Shown: positions 53,354-63,108 of the stretch, piece by piece | Layout: every line of letters starts with the position of its first letter | Numbering within the stretch: the stretch's first letter is position 1 | Assembly: GCF_002277895.1 (NCBI RefSeq) | Contig: NZ_CP022999.1 | Span: 806,001-870,000, forward strand | Direction of reading: 5' to 3' | DNA from: Rhizobium sp. 11515TR | GTDB lineage: Bacteria > Pseudomonadota > Alphaproteobacteria > Rhizobiales > Rhizobiaceae | DNA length: 64,000 bases | Program-made: the position numbers and the translations under genes | Notes under the pieces: generated by a model | What the model was told of the DNA's origin: nothing | Databases searched by the model: none | Seen by the model: only the letters and a program-made list of their open reading frames with translations

Positions 53354-53459
53354 GAAATCGCCTTCCTCCGTTATGCGACTTTCAGCTCAGGCTAAAATCC
53401 AAGCATGTATTCGGCAAGGCGCTCACTCGACATTTCGCCGCCGCGGACGCCCATCGAAA

Positions 53460-55268
53460 TCAGCTCCGTTCCACCCCCAATTCACCGTCCGCCTCCACGA
53501 CGAACGCCGCCACCGTCCTATTGCGGCCGTTCAGCTTTGCCTTCAGCAAAGCGCCGTCCGCGCGGTTGATCAAGGTCGTAGTCGGTCCCGACACCGGGGA
53601 AGAGGCGATGCCGACGGAGACGGAAAGCGGCCCAACAATCCGCGCGCGATAAGAAAAAGGCGTGCCGAACACACTCGTACGCAGTTTCTCGGCAAGCGCA
53701 AAACCTTCCTCGTCGGTCATATCCGTGGCGATGACCGTTAACTCCTCCCCGCCGAAGCGGTAGACCGTACCGGCCTCGCCAACCGTGTCGGCAACGATCT
53801 GCCCGACATGCCGCAGCACCTCGTCGCCGGCATCATGGCCGAACTCGTCGTTGAAACGCTTGAAGTGATCGATGTCGATCATCATGCAGATGACCGTACG
53901 GGCGGATTGATCCCTGTGAAGGTTGTTGAGCGCCTCGTCCAGCGAGCGCCTGTTGAGCAGGCCTGTCAGCGCGTCGCGCACGGCCAGATTGATCAACCGG
54001 TCTCGGAGCTGCAGATTGGCGATCGCAAGGCCGATATTCTCGGCGATCAGCTCCAGATAGAGTCGCGGCGCATCGGCGGCCGTCGCATCCTTCGTGCGAT
54101 CCTCGAAGTAAAGCAGGCCGATCGCCTCGCCGAGCGCGGTCAGGGGAACGCAGAGACCCGGCACGCCGGAGTGATCCAGATGCTGACAGGGAATATCGGT
54201 ATCCGCCACGTGGCTGACATGCGGACGGCCACGGCGCAGGCCCCAGCAGGCGGAAGCGGCAAAGGAAGGCTCGGTATGTTCGGGCTCCAGCCACCGGCTG
54301 ACTTCGCTCAGCGCCGTCCTGCTTTCGTTCATCGTGTAGAGGCATCCCGCGACGCCGGGAAAGATCTGCGGCACGAAGAGCGCAACGACTTCGGCAAGTT
54401 CTTTCTGGGCGTAGCAGGCTTGCAGCCGGTGCATCATCTGCAGGATGAGATCCTTGGTCTCCAGATCGCGCTTGCGCTCGGCGTCGAGACGGTTTCGCTC
54501 CAGACCGTTCTCGCGGAAGATCTGTATGGCATCATTCATTTCGCCGATCTCGTCACGGCGGCGGTCGGTCGGTACCTCGACGGCATAATCCTGTCTTGCC
54601 AGCCGGTTGACGATCCCGGTCATGCGCACCAGCGGCAGCGCCACCCGGCGCCGCAATATGAAATAGAGCACGCCGAGGAATATGACCGCAGTCAAGGCCA
54701 GCATCACTTTGGCAATGTTGGCCCAGAGATCGCTGCGTGCCTGCGCGGAATGGAAAGCCGCCTCAGTGCGCGTCGTCGCCAGGGCGCGAAACTGATTGAC
54801 GCTGTTAAGCAGTGCCGTCTGAAGGCGCTCATGTTCAGGGCCGAACAGCGTATCGCGCGCACCGGCCTGATCGCCACCGGTATAGGCGGCGACTGCCGCC
54901 GCCTCCACCTTATCGAGCGCCTGCGCATTGACCGCCACCTCCTCGATGACCTGACGCTCGGCATCCGGAATGCCGGGGCCGCGCAGAGCATTGATGGCCG
55001 CATCCCGACGACGCTCTTCACCTTCGTCGACGGTGAAGGCATTCAGATGTCTCTCCTCGCCGCGCACGACATAGAGGCGAGCTTCGTCCGTCGTTTCCTC
55101 AGCGCCGAGTGCAAGCTCCTCGCCCATGCTGTTCAGCAACAGATGCTGCTCCACGGCCTGCCGCTCCTGCACAGCACTTTGGGCCGAGAGAATGAATGCC
55201 ACAGCCGACAGCACGGTCAGGACCACGGTGATACCGTAGGCCCAATTCGTAATTGTGGTAATTCTCAT
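53460..55268 (-). CDS. Membrane diguanylate cyclase (HAMP-GAF-GGDEF)
   Basis: 602 residues. TM1 (about 10-30) and TM2 (about 190-210) flank a periplasmic helical sensor. A HAMP-like segment (RRRVALPLVRMTGIVNRLARQDY) precedes a GAF region (about 290-420) and a GGDEF domain with RFGGEELTVIATD, the GGEEL variant that is active in many cyclases. It should make cyclic-di-GMP in response to an envelope signal. No EAL domain. Confidence 0.9.
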   Translation of the reverse strand: MRITTITNWAYGITVVLTVLSAVAFILSAQSAVQERQAVEQHLLLNSMGEELALGAEETTDEARLYVVRGEERHLNAFTVDEGEERRRDAAINALRGPGIPDAERQVIEEVAVNAQALDKVEAAAVAAYTGGDQAGARDTLFGPEHERLQTALLNSVNQFRALATTRTEAAFHSAQARSDLWANIAKVMLALTAVIFLGVLYFILRRRVALPLVRMTGIVNRLARQDYAVEVPTDRRRDEIGEMNDAIQIFRENGLERNRLDAERKRDLETKDLILQMMHRLQACYAQKELAEVVALFVPQIFPGVAGCLYTMNESRTALSEVSRWLEPEHTEPSFAASACWGLRRGRPHVSHVADTDIPCQHLDHSGVPGLCVPLTALGEAIGLLYFEDRTKDATAADAPRLYLELIAENIGLAIANLQLRDRLINLAVRDALTGLLNRRSLDEALNNLHRDQSARTVICMMIDIDHFKRFNDEFGHDAGDEVLRHVGQIVADTVGEAGTVYRFGGEELTVIATDMTDEEGFALAEKLRTSVFGTPFSYRARIVGPLSVSVGIASSPVSGPTTTLINRADGALLKAKLNGRNRTVAAFVVEADGELGVERS

Positions 55269-55795
55269 CTGCCGTCCTCTGCGCCTTTTTCAGGCACTCC
55301 TAAAGTACACGCCGTGCCGAGCCCTCTATTATGAAAAGCAGCCGCGGGATCAAGCGAGAACATGCAGCGTGGAAAGCTTATTCCTGGCGCACAGGCACGA
55401 ACCCTCGTCTGCATCGCGCGGCGTGGAGAGCTGTGAGCGTCGCGATCTTCTGACGAGAACCTCGGTTGCGGCCGAGCGGCCGCTTCCGAGATTCCCGGCT
55501 GTCGTCAGGGGTGAGTACGACAGCCGCGTCAACAAATCGATTTTCAGACCCGCAATCCATAGGCCAGCTGGAAGCTGGGAAATATATGCTTAAGTTCCAC
55601 AAGTGACTGCCCCATTTTGAGACATCTTTCACGCAATGCTAAAATTTATCCTGCCAAGATTGGCCTTGCGCACGGCAATTGTTGTTCAAATCTCAGACAA
55701 GTGTGATGATTTGAACTTTCCAACCTAACCCATTTTCCTGAATAGCTCCTCGGCGTCTGCACAGATTCTGCAAAGACAGGCGCCATCGTCGCGCC
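55269..55795. other. 527-base gap upstream of the DUF4173 operon
   Basis: No gene is supported in 55269-55683 (a 112-codon frame there has no ribosome site or family look). The inverted repeat at 55684-55716 is the only clear element. Confidence 0.4.
55684..55716. promoter_or_regulatory. Inverted repeat in the promoter of the DUF4173 operon
   Basis: GTTCAAATC (55684-55692) and GATTTGAAC (55708-55716) are perfect 9-bp arms, 15-base spacer, 79 bases before the first gene. It is a likely operator, possibly of the response regulator in the same operon. Confidence 0.45.
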
Positions 55796-55966
55796 ATGAA
55801 CAACACGCCCGAGACCATCACCGCTCCGCCCGCCCGCTTGCCACGCAGCCTTCTCAAAGAAGGCTGGTGGCTCGGGGACGATCGTCATCCTCAAGCCGAT
55901 CCGCCCGCTCAAGGGGCCAAGATCATACCCTTCGCCGAATATCTCGCACGGAGCCGATGCCGATGA
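55796..55966 (+). CDS. Small protein (56 residues) leading the DUF4173 operon
   Basis: ATG 55796 to TGA 55966, overlapping the next start by ATGA. The product runs MNNTPETITAPPARLPRSL, then KEGWWLGDDRHPQADPPA and AKIIPFAEYLARSR, with a Trp-Trp pair and no membrane segment. The four-base overlap and in-frame composition support coding. I do not know the family; it may assist the membrane protein that follows. Confidence 0.55.
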   Translation: MNNTPETITAPPARLPRSLLKEGWWLGDDRHPQADPPAQGAKIIPFAEYLARSRCR

Positions 55967-57471
55967 GCCTATCCGATACAGCGCCCCTTCCCTCAAACTT
56001 CACAAATAAATCCCATCGCAAACTCCTCACATTCATTGCCCTTGTCGCCCTGGCAGACCTTCTCCTTTTCGACAGACAGCCCGGCCTCAATCTTTTTATC
56101 TTCACCAATGCCGTTGCCGTCGGTCTGCTCAGCTCCTCCCGAAAAAGACCATCCATTCAAAAAATCGCGGCGCTTGTCGCCCTCGGCCTTGTCGCGTCCA
56201 TTCCGCTTGCCGAAGCCGCCTCCTGGATGGGCATCGCAATCAGCCTTCTCAGCCTTTGCTTGATATCGCTCGGCATCAGCGGATTGATCCCCTCGCAATG
56301 GACCCGCCTGCCACTCGTGCTGCTGCGTTTCCTTCTGGACGTGCCGGCGCGGCCTTTTCGCCGCGCGAGCTATCGCTGGCTGCAGCGCCTGCAAAAACCG
56401 TCACCGCGCGGCGTGCGGCATCATCTTCGCAACTGGATCATGCCGCTGGTTTTTGCTGCAGGCTTTCTTGCCCTCTTCGCAGCCGCCAATCCGCTGATCG
56501 ACAAGACGCTGCGCAGCATCGACCTTACCTTCCAGCTGCAACTGTTGAGCATATGGCGCATCGGTTTCTGGCTTGCCGTTGCAGCCTTCCTGTCCCTGCC
56601 GCTTCGCCCACGCCTCATGCGGCGACGCCCTCGCCGACGCGATGTCCCCGATATCGCAACCGAGACTGAAGATGCGCTATTCAGCCATGGTGCCCTGCTG
56701 CGTTCACTGCTGGTCTTCAACGCGCTGTTTGCCGTGCAGACGCTGCTCGATCTCACCTATCTCTGGGGCGCAGCCAGCCTGCCTGATGATATGACCCATG
56801 CCGAATACGCCCATCGCGGCGCCTATCCGCTGATGCTGACAGCAATCCTCGCTGCCATCTTCGTGCTTGCCGCCATGCGGCGCGGCGGACCGGGCGACAG
56901 AAGTCTCCTGCTTCGCGGCCTGGTGCTCCTCTGGATCGCGCAGAACATCCTGCTTTGTCTTTCCTCCATTCTGCGGCTCGATCTCTATGTCGAAGTCTAT
57001 TCGCTGACGGAGCTGCGCGTTGCGGCCGGTATCTGGATGGGGCTGGTCGCGGTCGGTCTCTTCCTCATCCTTCTGCGCATCCTGCTGGATCGCTCCAACG
57101 AGTGGCTGATCGCCTTAAGCTCCGCGATGCTGGTTCTCACACTCTATGCCGCCGCATTTGCCGACATTCCTGCCTTCATCGCCCGCTTCAACGTTGCCCA
57201 TAGTCGCGAGATATCGGGCGAAGGCGTCGTTCTCGATCTCGATTATCTCTCGACGCTCGGCTCGGCGGCCATTCCGGCGCTCGATACCTATCTGGCATCG
57301 CTGCCTGCCGACGTGGATGCTCGCAGGGTGCGCGAAGCGCTTCGATGGCAGCACATCGGACGCCCGCGCGACTGGCAAAGCTGGACATATCGCGACGCCC
57401 GCCTCGACGACTACCTCAAGCAGACACAACTCTTGCAAGATCAGGCGGAAACGAAGAAAACGAATGGGTGA
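55963..57471 (+). CDS. DUF4173 membrane protein
   Basis: About 502 residues from ATG 55963 (GGAG 9 bases upstream; ATG 55957 is possible). Ten or more membrane helices are separated by basic loops (RRRPRRRD). The central LLVFNALFAVQTLLDLTYLWG and AEYAHRGAYPLMLTAILAAIFVLAAM are typical of DUF4173. The soluble C-terminus (DLDYLSTLGSAAIPAL, then a Trp-Arg-rich tail) is probably cytoplasmic. The response regulator and kinase genes follow at once, so it may be a sensor partner or their target. Confidence 0.85.
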   Translation: MSLSDTAPLPSNFTNKSHRKLLTFIALVALADLLLFDRQPGLNLFIFTNAVAVGLLSSSRKRPSIQKIAALVALGLVASIPLAEAASWMGIAISLLSLCLISLGISGLIPSQWTRLPLVLLRFLLDVPARPFRRASYRWLQRLQKPSPRGVRHHLRNWIMPLVFAAGFLALFAAANPLIDKTLRSIDLTFQLQLLSIWRIGFWLAVAAFLSLPLRPRLMRRRPRRRDVPDIATETEDALFSHGALLRSLLVFNALFAVQTLLDLTYLWGAASLPDDMTHAEYAHRGAYPLMLTAILAAIFVLAAMRRGGPGDRSLLLRGLVLLWIAQNILLCLSSILRLDLYVEVYSLTELRVAAGIWMGLVAVGLFLILLRILLDRSNEWLIALSSAMLVLTLYAAAFADIPAFIARFNVAHSREISGEGVVLDLDYLSTLGSAAIPALDTYLASLPADVDARRVREALRWQHIGRPRDWQSWTYRDARLDDYLKQTQLLQDQAETKKTNG

Positions 57472-57488
57472 ACCAGGACCTTTATAGC

Positions 57489-58193
57489 ATGGCCCAGCGC
57501 ATCCTTGTCGCCGACGACGAACCGAATATTCGCGACGTGATCTGCTTCGCGCTCGACCGCGCCGGCATGAAGACGACGACGGCGCGCAACGGCACAGAGG
57601 CCATGATGGCCTTTCATAAAGGCGGTCTCGATCTGATCGTTCTCGATGTCGGCATGCCCGACATGGATGGACTGGAAGTCTGCCGCCGCATTCGCAAAAC
57701 ATCGAACCTTCCGATCCTCTTCCTCTCGGCGCGCGACGAAGAAATCGACAGGATCCTCGGCCTGGAAATCGGCGGCGACGATTATGTCACCAAACCCTTC
57801 AGCCCGCGCGAGCTGGTTGCCCGGGTCCGCACCATCTTGAAGCGAAGCGGCCATGGATCGGAGCCGGATGCAGCTAATGGCCTGGTGTCCGTGGGATCTC
57901 TGCGGCTCAATCGCGGTGGCCGCACCGCCAGTTTCGCCGATGTGCCGCTCACCTTGACCGCACTCGAATTCTCGATCCTCGATACGCTGCTGTCGCGCCC
58001 CGAGATCGTCTTCAGCCGCGATCAGCTGATGGAAGCGGCCTATGGCGCTGACATGCAGGTGGCCGACCGCACCATAGACAGCCATATCCGCAATCTTCGC
58101 GCCAAGCTTTCAGCCGTTGGGGGCAAGGGCATCATCGTCACGGTGCACGGCATCGGCTTCAAGCTGACATCGGCCGCGGAAGGAAACGTCTGA
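57489..58193 (+). CDS. OmpR-family response regulator
   Basis: 234 residues from ATG 57489, 17 bases after the DUF4173 stop; GTG 57468 is an alternative. The receiver domain has acidic DDE (9-11), phospho-acceptor D53 in VLDVGMPDMDG and the lysine in DDYVTKPFSPRELVAR. The C-terminal winged helix (LTALEFSILDTLLSRPEIVFSRDQLMEAAYG and DRTIDSHIRNLRAKL) is OmpR/PhoB type. The kinase start overlaps its stop by one base. Confidence 0.93.
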   Translation: MAQRILVADDEPNIRDVICFALDRAGMKTTTARNGTEAMMAFHKGGLDLIVLDVGMPDMDGLEVCRRIRKTSNLPILFLSARDEEIDRILGLEIGGDDYVTKPFSPRELVARVRTILKRSGHGSEPDAANGLVSVGSLRLNRGGRTASFADVPLTLTALEFSILDTLLSRPEIVFSRDQLMEAAYGADMQVADRTIDSHIRNLRAKLSAVGGKGIIVTVHGIGFKLTSAAEGNV

Positions 58194-59206
58194 TGCGGGC
58201 GCCAAGGGTGAAGTCCAAATGGCGGCCGCCGCTTGCCCTCATCGTCTATGCCGTGCTTCTGACCGTGATGACGCTACCGATGCTCACGATCATCTGGTTT
58301 CGCGTCGTGCGCGCCGCCTCCGGCGCTATGGCGCCGGCGGAGATTGCGACGCTTGCCGCCGTTCTGATCCTCACTCTTATCGTCGCCTATGTGCTGACGC
58401 GCACGCTGACTACACCGATCAATGCCCTGATTGCCCGCACCGAGGAGATCGCCCGCGGCGGACGCTCCGCGATCCGGCCGCTCGCTATCTACGGCACGCG
58501 CGAGGTCGCAACCCTTTCACAGAGCTTTCTCGATCTCGCCGGCAAGCTGGTCGACCATTCCGATTACGTCCGCTCCTTCGCCACCCATGTCTCGCACGAA
58601 CTGAAATCGCCCTTGACCTCGATCAAGGGCGCGGCGGAACTGCTGCGTGATGATGACGACAACAATCCGATGAGCCAAGAGCAGCGTAGCCGCTTCCTCG
58701 GAAACATCATCGCCGACACCGAACGGCTGGATCGGCTGCTGTCTCGCCTGCGGGAGTTGGCAAAGGCCGAGCTGCCGTCCGAACAGGGCACCAGCAGCCT
58801 TCGCGACGTCATTGCCCAGTTGAAGATGCAATTTCGCCAATTGACGATTATCGATGAAGGTAGCGCCGACGAGATGCTGGCATTGCCTGGCGAGGCCGCA
58901 GGCATCATATTTGCCAATCTGGCTGAAAATGCCGTTCAGAACGGCGCGACAAGCCTCGCAATCAAGGCAAGCGACGAAGGGCGGAGGATAAGGATCCAAA
59001 TTCGCGACAATGGTCGCGGCATCGCCGATGGCAATCGGGATCGCATCTTCGAACCCTTCTTCTCGACGCGCCGGGACGATGGCGGCACTGGCATGGGCCT
59101 TGGCATCGTCAGAACAATGCTCGCTTCCCACGGAGGCAGCATCGAATTGCTTGAGAGCAGCGGGGATGGGACGACATTTCAGATCATCCTTCCCGTTGCC
59201 GCCTGA
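58193..59206 (+). CDS. Sensor histidine kinase
   Basis: 337 residues with two membrane helices (about 15-38 and 50-70) and almost no periplasmic loop, then a HAMP-like region. H-box THVSHELKSPLTSIKG (H135), N-box NLAENAVQNG, G1 DNGRGI and G2 GTGMGLGIV are intact. It phosphorylates the response regulator encoded directly before it. The tiny external part suggests it senses within the membrane or through the DUF4173 protein. Confidence 0.92.
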   Translation: MRAPRVKSKWRPPLALIVYAVLLTVMTLPMLTIIWFRVVRAASGAMAPAEIATLAAVLILTLIVAYVLTRTLTTPINALIARTEEIARGGRSAIRPLAIYGTREVATLSQSFLDLAGKLVDHSDYVRSFATHVSHELKSPLTSIKGAAELLRDDDDNNPMSQEQRSRFLGNIIADTERLDRLLSRLRELAKAELPSEQGTSSLRDVIAQLKMQFRQLTIIDEGSADEMLALPGEAAGIIFANLAENAVQNGATSLAIKASDEGRRIRIQIRDNGRGIADGNRDRIFEPFFSTRRDDGGTGMGLGIVRTMLASHGGSIELLESSGDGTTFQIILPVAA

Positions 59207-59244
59207 ACGGAGTTGATGCACTCCGTCATGAACTGGCAGCAAAA

Positions 59245-59274
59245 AGCGGCCGAAGGTTGAAACCATCGGCCGCT
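59245..59274 (-). terminator. Terminator for the triple-fusion gene
   Basis: AGCGGCCGA (59245-59253) pairs with TCGGCCGCT (59266-59274), and GGTT with AACC inside; on the minus strand it is followed by TTTTT. It ends the 59297-62692 gene and may also serve the convergent kinase operon. Confidence 0.8.
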
Positions 59275-59296
59275 CACCTGTTTCAAGATCGGAAGC

Positions 59297-62200
59297 TTAT
59301 GCTGCCTGTGACTGCGCTTGAGCTTCCAAAGCCATCGCGCGCGCGGTGACAAAATCGACCTTGCCGGAGCCGAGGACCGGCACCTTGCCGACGGTCACTT
59401 CGGCGGGAACCATCATTTCCGTGGCACCCTTCGATTTCGCGAAGGCGAGGAAATCGCTTCGGGTCGCACCCGGCGCATCGGTCAGGAGCACGAGACGCTC
59501 GCCTTTCTTGGCATCTGGTACGGACGAGACGACGCTCAGGGCACCCGGCCAGAGCTGTGCGGCAAGCGTTTCCACTGCGGCAAGCGAGATCATCTCACCG
59601 CCGATCTTGGCGAAGCGCTTGGCTCGGCCGCGGATCTTGACGAAACCGTCCTCATCGATGGTGACGATGTCGCCGGTATCATGCCAACCTTCCGGCAGCG
59701 GCTCGAGAACGCCGGGATTGTCGGCGCGCAGGTAGCCGGCCATGACGTTGGCACCCCGGATGAGAAGGCGGCCGCCCTCATCGATGCCGGGAACCGGCTC
59801 GAGCTTCCATTCCATGCCCGGCATGATCTTGCCGACCGTTCCGGTGCGATTATACATCGGCGTGTTCAGCGAGATCACCGGAGCCGCTTCGGTCACGCCG
59901 TAGCCCTCCAGGATTCGCAGGCCGAACTTCTCCATGTAGACCTCGCGGGTCGATGCCTTCACAGGCTCGGCGCCCGAGAAGATGTAGCGGATCGACCGCA
60001 AATCATAAGGATGCGCTGTGCGGGCATAGCCGTTCAGGAACGTATCCGTGCCGAAGACGATGGTTGCATTGGAGACGTAGATCAGTTCCGGCACGATGCG
60101 ATAGTGCAGCGGCGAGGGATAGAAGAAAACCGGCACGCCCGAGACCAGCGGCAGGATCGTGCCCGCCGTCAGGCCGAAGGAGTGGAACATCGGCAGGACG
60201 TTGAATACCTTGTCGCCCGGGTGGAAGTCGATGCGCGAGGCGGCCTGGGCAGCGTTCGAGAGGACATTGCGGTGCGTCAGCACCACGCCCTTCGGCGCCC
60301 CTTCCGAACCGGAGGTGAAGAGGATGACGGCCGGGTCATCGGCATTGCGCTTTACCAGCGGCCGATATTTGCGCATGAGGCCAATGATCTTGTCCAAGTA
60401 TGTGATCTGCGTGCGCAGTTCATCCAGCCAGACGAAGGCCACATGCTTTTCGAGCTCCTCGACCACAGGGCCGAGTTTGGCCTGCGTGATGAAGGCGCGC
60501 GAGCAGAGCACGTGCTTGACCTCAGCCGTCCGGCAGGCGGAGAGGATATTGGCCGCACCCGCCGTGAAGTTCAGCATGGCCGGAACCTTGCCCGCCGACA
60601 TCACGCCGAGCACGGTTGCAGCCGTGCCATTGGCGTTCGGCAGCATGACGCCGAGCGTCTTCTCGTTCGGGAACATCTTCTTGAACTTCGCGCCCAGTAC
60701 CGCAGCCCCGGTCAGGAGCTTGGCGTAGGAGAGCTTGCCGGCAATCGGGTCCTCGACGGCGAGCTTCTTGCCGCCATATTCATGGGCGCTGTCGATGATG
60801 CGGCCGAGGACTGTATTGTTGGTGTCGGCGGTGCGGAACATCAGCGTCGACATGATCTGGTAGAGCGCAGAACCGGCGGCGATACGCCGCTTCCTGCCCT
60901 TGAGTTCCGTGGGAACGTCGAGCTTGACCGGCTCCAGGATCGTCACCTTGACCTTGGGGAAGAGACGGCGACGAACATGGCTCGAGGTCAGATAGGAGGC
61001 ATAGCTCTTTTCCAGACCGTCGATACGAACGGGCACGATCATCGCGCCGGTCTTGTCGGCCACCATGGCAGCACCGTCATAGACCTTCATCAGCGTACCG
61101 GTGACGGTCAGGCGCCCCTCGGGGAAGATGCCGACCGGGCTGCCGTCCTGGATGACCTTGATCAGCGAGCGCGTCGCCATCGGCTTGGTCGGGTCGAGCG
61201 GCAGGAACTTGCACATCTTCAAGAGCGGCCGCACCCACCACTTGTTGGCGAAGGCATAGTCGATGGCGAAGACAGGCTCTTCCTCGGTGATGGCAAGCGC
61301 GAGCGCACCGTCGAGCAGGCTCACATGGTTGAGCGCGATGATCGGTGCGGGGCCTGCCTTGCGGATGTTTTCCAGACCTTCGACCTCCAGCCGCATGAAG
61401 GCTCGGAAGATGATGGAGATCAGATCGCGGAAGGCATTGGTCGGCAACATTTTCAGCATGAGCCAGGCGATCGCGATGTTGAGCACGGAGATGCTGAGGA
61501 TGATGACCGGGATCGACAGACCCACCGCTTGAAGCACGGCCACAAGCGCCAAGCCCACAGCGATAAAGAGAGCGGACAGCACATTCGATGCGCCGATGAC
61601 GCGGGCGCGGCGATCCTCATTCGCCCAGCTCTGCATGGCCGAGAAGGTTGGAACCGCCAGGAAGGCACCGCCAATCGCCATGCCCGCGAGGTCGATGGCA
61701 ACGCGGATGGTCTTCGGTCCGGCGAAGAAGGTAAGTATGGTTTCGGCATGGCTGGTCGACTGCAGACCCCACAGGTTCCAGCCGAGATCGAGGCCGAAGA
61801 GCGCGACAATCAGCATGCCGATCGGCGCCGGCAGAAGCACGATGCGACCGGCGGCCATCCATCCGGCAATGGCCGAACCAATGGCAACCGATATGGCGAA
61901 GATCGCGAGATAGGCGGGAACGACGATTTCCGAGCCGCCGAGAATATCGGTGACCATGACCGGCAGCATCGACATGATGAAGGCGCCCACGAACCAGAAC
62001 CAGCAGTTCATCAGCGACGCCCGCCAGATGCGGCTATCGGCACGAAGCTCGTTGATCAGCCGGTAGCTCGAGCGCACGACATTAGTGTCGACGACGAGAT
62101 CCGGCGCCTTGGAGCCCGTCGACGGGATCATGCGGGCGGCAAACCAGCAGAGGATGGAAAGCCCCATCATCATCGGGCCGAAGATCCAGACGTTCTCGCC

Positions 62201-62692
62201 CTCGCGGAAAGCGACCGCCGCAACCATGGTGCCGGTCAAGATGGCGATAAAGGTGCCGCCCTCGATCCAGGCATTGGCCTTGGGCAGATCACGATTTTCC
62301 AGGTGGTCCGGCAGGATGCCGTATTTGATCGGGCCGAACAGCGAGGAAATGACGCCGAATCCGAAGAGGGCAAGCATTAGAATCCAGATCGAGGAGAAGG
62401 CGATGCCGACAACGGAGATCGCCGCCACCAGGAGTTCGCAGCGCTTCAAAAGTTCGGCCATCTTGGCCTTGTCGTATTTGTCAGCAAGCTCGCCGGCAAT
62501 CGCCGACAGGAGCAGGAACGGCGCGATGAAGATGCCGCCGGCAAGTGTGACCAGCGCCGCACCTTCGGTCGCCATCTGCGCGAGAATGACGAAAACCAGA
62601 GTCTGCTTTAAGAAATTGTCGTTGAATGCAGTCAGGAATTGCGTCCAGAACAGCGGCGCGAACTTCCTCGATCTCATCAGGTGCGTTTGCAT
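59297..62692 (-). CDS. LplT-PlsC-AMP-ligase fusion (Aas-like acyltransferase)
   Basis: About 1131 residues from ATG 62692 (GAGGG upstream). Residues 1-400 are an LplT-like major-facilitator unit (FWTQFLTAFNDNFLKQTLVFVILA). Next is a PlsC acyltransferase with ALNHVSLLDGALAL and GIFPEGRLT (about 430-620). The last 480 residues are an AMP-forming acyl ligase with ILFTSGSEGAPKGVVLTHRN and GWHDTGDIV. Together they should flip, acylate and recycle lysophospholipid, work done by separate LplT and Aas in E. coli. Confidence 0.92.
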   Translation of the reverse strand: MQTHLMRSRKFAPLFWTQFLTAFNDNFLKQTLVFVILAQMATEGAALVTLAGGIFIAPFLLLSAIAGELADKYDKAKMAELLKRCELLVAAISVVGIAFSSIWILMLALFGFGVISSLFGPIKYGILPDHLENRDLPKANAWIEGGTFIAILTGTMVAAVAFREGENVWIFGPMMMGLSILCWFAARMIPSTGSKAPDLVVDTNVVRSSYRLINELRADSRIWRASLMNCWFWFVGAFIMSMLPVMVTDILGGSEIVVPAYLAIFAISVAIGSAIAGWMAAGRIVLLPAPIGMLIVALFGLDLGWNLWGLQSTSHAETILTFFAGPKTIRVAIDLAGMAIGGAFLAVPTFSAMQSWANEDRRARVIGASNVLSALFIAVGLALVAVLQAVGLSIPVIILSISVLNIAIAWLMLKMLPTNAFRDLISIIFRAFMRLEVEGLENIRKAGPAPIIALNHVSLLDGALALAITEEEPVFAIDYAFANKWWVRPLLKMCKFLPLDPTKPMATRSLIKVIQDGSPVGIFPEGRLTVTGTLMKVYDGAAMVADKTGAMIVPVRIDGLEKSYASYLTSSHVRRRLFPKVKVTILEPVKLDVPTELKGRKRRIAAGSALYQIMSTLMFRTADTNNTVLGRIIDSAHEYGGKKLAVEDPIAGKLSYAKLLTGAAVLGAKFKKMFPNEKTLGVMLPNANGTAATVLGVMSAGKVPAMLNFTAGAANILSACRTAEVKHVLCSRAFITQAKLGPVVEELEKHVAFVWLDELRTQITYLDKIIGLMRKYRPLVKRNADDPAVILFTSGSEGAPKGVVLTHRNVLSNAAQAASRIDFHPGDKVFNVLPMFHSFGLTAGTILPLVSGVPVFFYPSPLHYRIVPELIYVSNATIVFGTDTFLNGYARTAHPYDLRSIRYIFSGAEPVKASTREVYMEKFGLRILEGYGVTEAAPVISLNTPMYNRTGTVGKIMPGMEWKLEPVPGIDEGGRLLIRGANVMAGYLRADNPGVLEPLPEGWHDTGDIVTIDEDGFVKIRGRAKRFAKIGGEMISLAAVETLAAQLWPGALSVVSSVPDAKKGERLVLLTDAPGATRSDFLAFAKSKGATEMMVPAEVTVGKVPVLGSGKVDFVTARAMALEAQAQSQAA

Positions 62693-62782
62693 GGCGTATC
62701 CCTCATTCGGCCAACAGGACGCCATAGAGTTGTTACGCAAAGGTTGAGCGCGGATACAACTCTATGGCGTCGTTAATAAAGG

Positions 62783-63064
62783 TTAGTCCTGACCGTCACG
62801 ATTGAACTTAACCAGAAGCTTTTCCGTACGGGCATCTTCTACCTTGCGGATCAGTTTGTCAGCCTCGCTATTGTCTCGGATCGTCTTGGTGACGTTGACC
62901 GCCGTCTGCACCAGCATCAGGATGCCCATGGCGAGATAGCCTTTGCCCCAGAGATCGATCGGCATCATGTAAAGGCCGATGAGGAGCATGAAAGCCGCGG
63001 CGGCAAAAGAAATGTAGGAGAAGCTGACCCAAGCCTGGGAATGTTTCTGAAAGCTGTCGTTCAT
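62783..63064 (-). CDS. YiaA/YiaB-domain membrane protein
   Basis: 93 residues with two helices (about 10-32 and 38-60): AWVSFSYISFAAAAFMLLIGLYMMPIDLWGKGYLAMGILMLVQTAVNVTKTIRDN is the YiaA/YiaB two-helix pattern. A charged C-terminus follows. It starts 44 bases after the pspA-like gene stop and should be in the same operon. Role unknown; probably in membrane stress with PspA. Confidence 0.92.
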   Translation of the reverse strand: MNDSFQKHSQAWVSFSYISFAAAAFMLLIGLYMMPIDLWGKGYLAMGILMLVQTAVNVTKTIRDNSEADKLIRKVEDARTEKLLVKFNRDGQD

Positions 63065-63108
63065 AATCGTATCCTCTCAACTATCTAATGTTTTGATGGG
63101 TTTGTTTT

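Noticed and set aside
53808..55334. A 508-codon frame antisense to the HAMP-GAF-GGDEF gene
   Set aside because: The other strand has clear domains; the antisense frame has none.
55255..55593. A 112-codon frame in the gap before the DUF4173 operon
   Set aside because: No ribosome site, no family resemblance, and its start overlaps the end of the cyclase gene region.
59318..62380. A 1020-codon open frame antisense to the triple-fusion gene
   Set aside because: Composition is rich in Arg, His, Asp and Gln without any domain, while the opposite strand encodes three complete domains.
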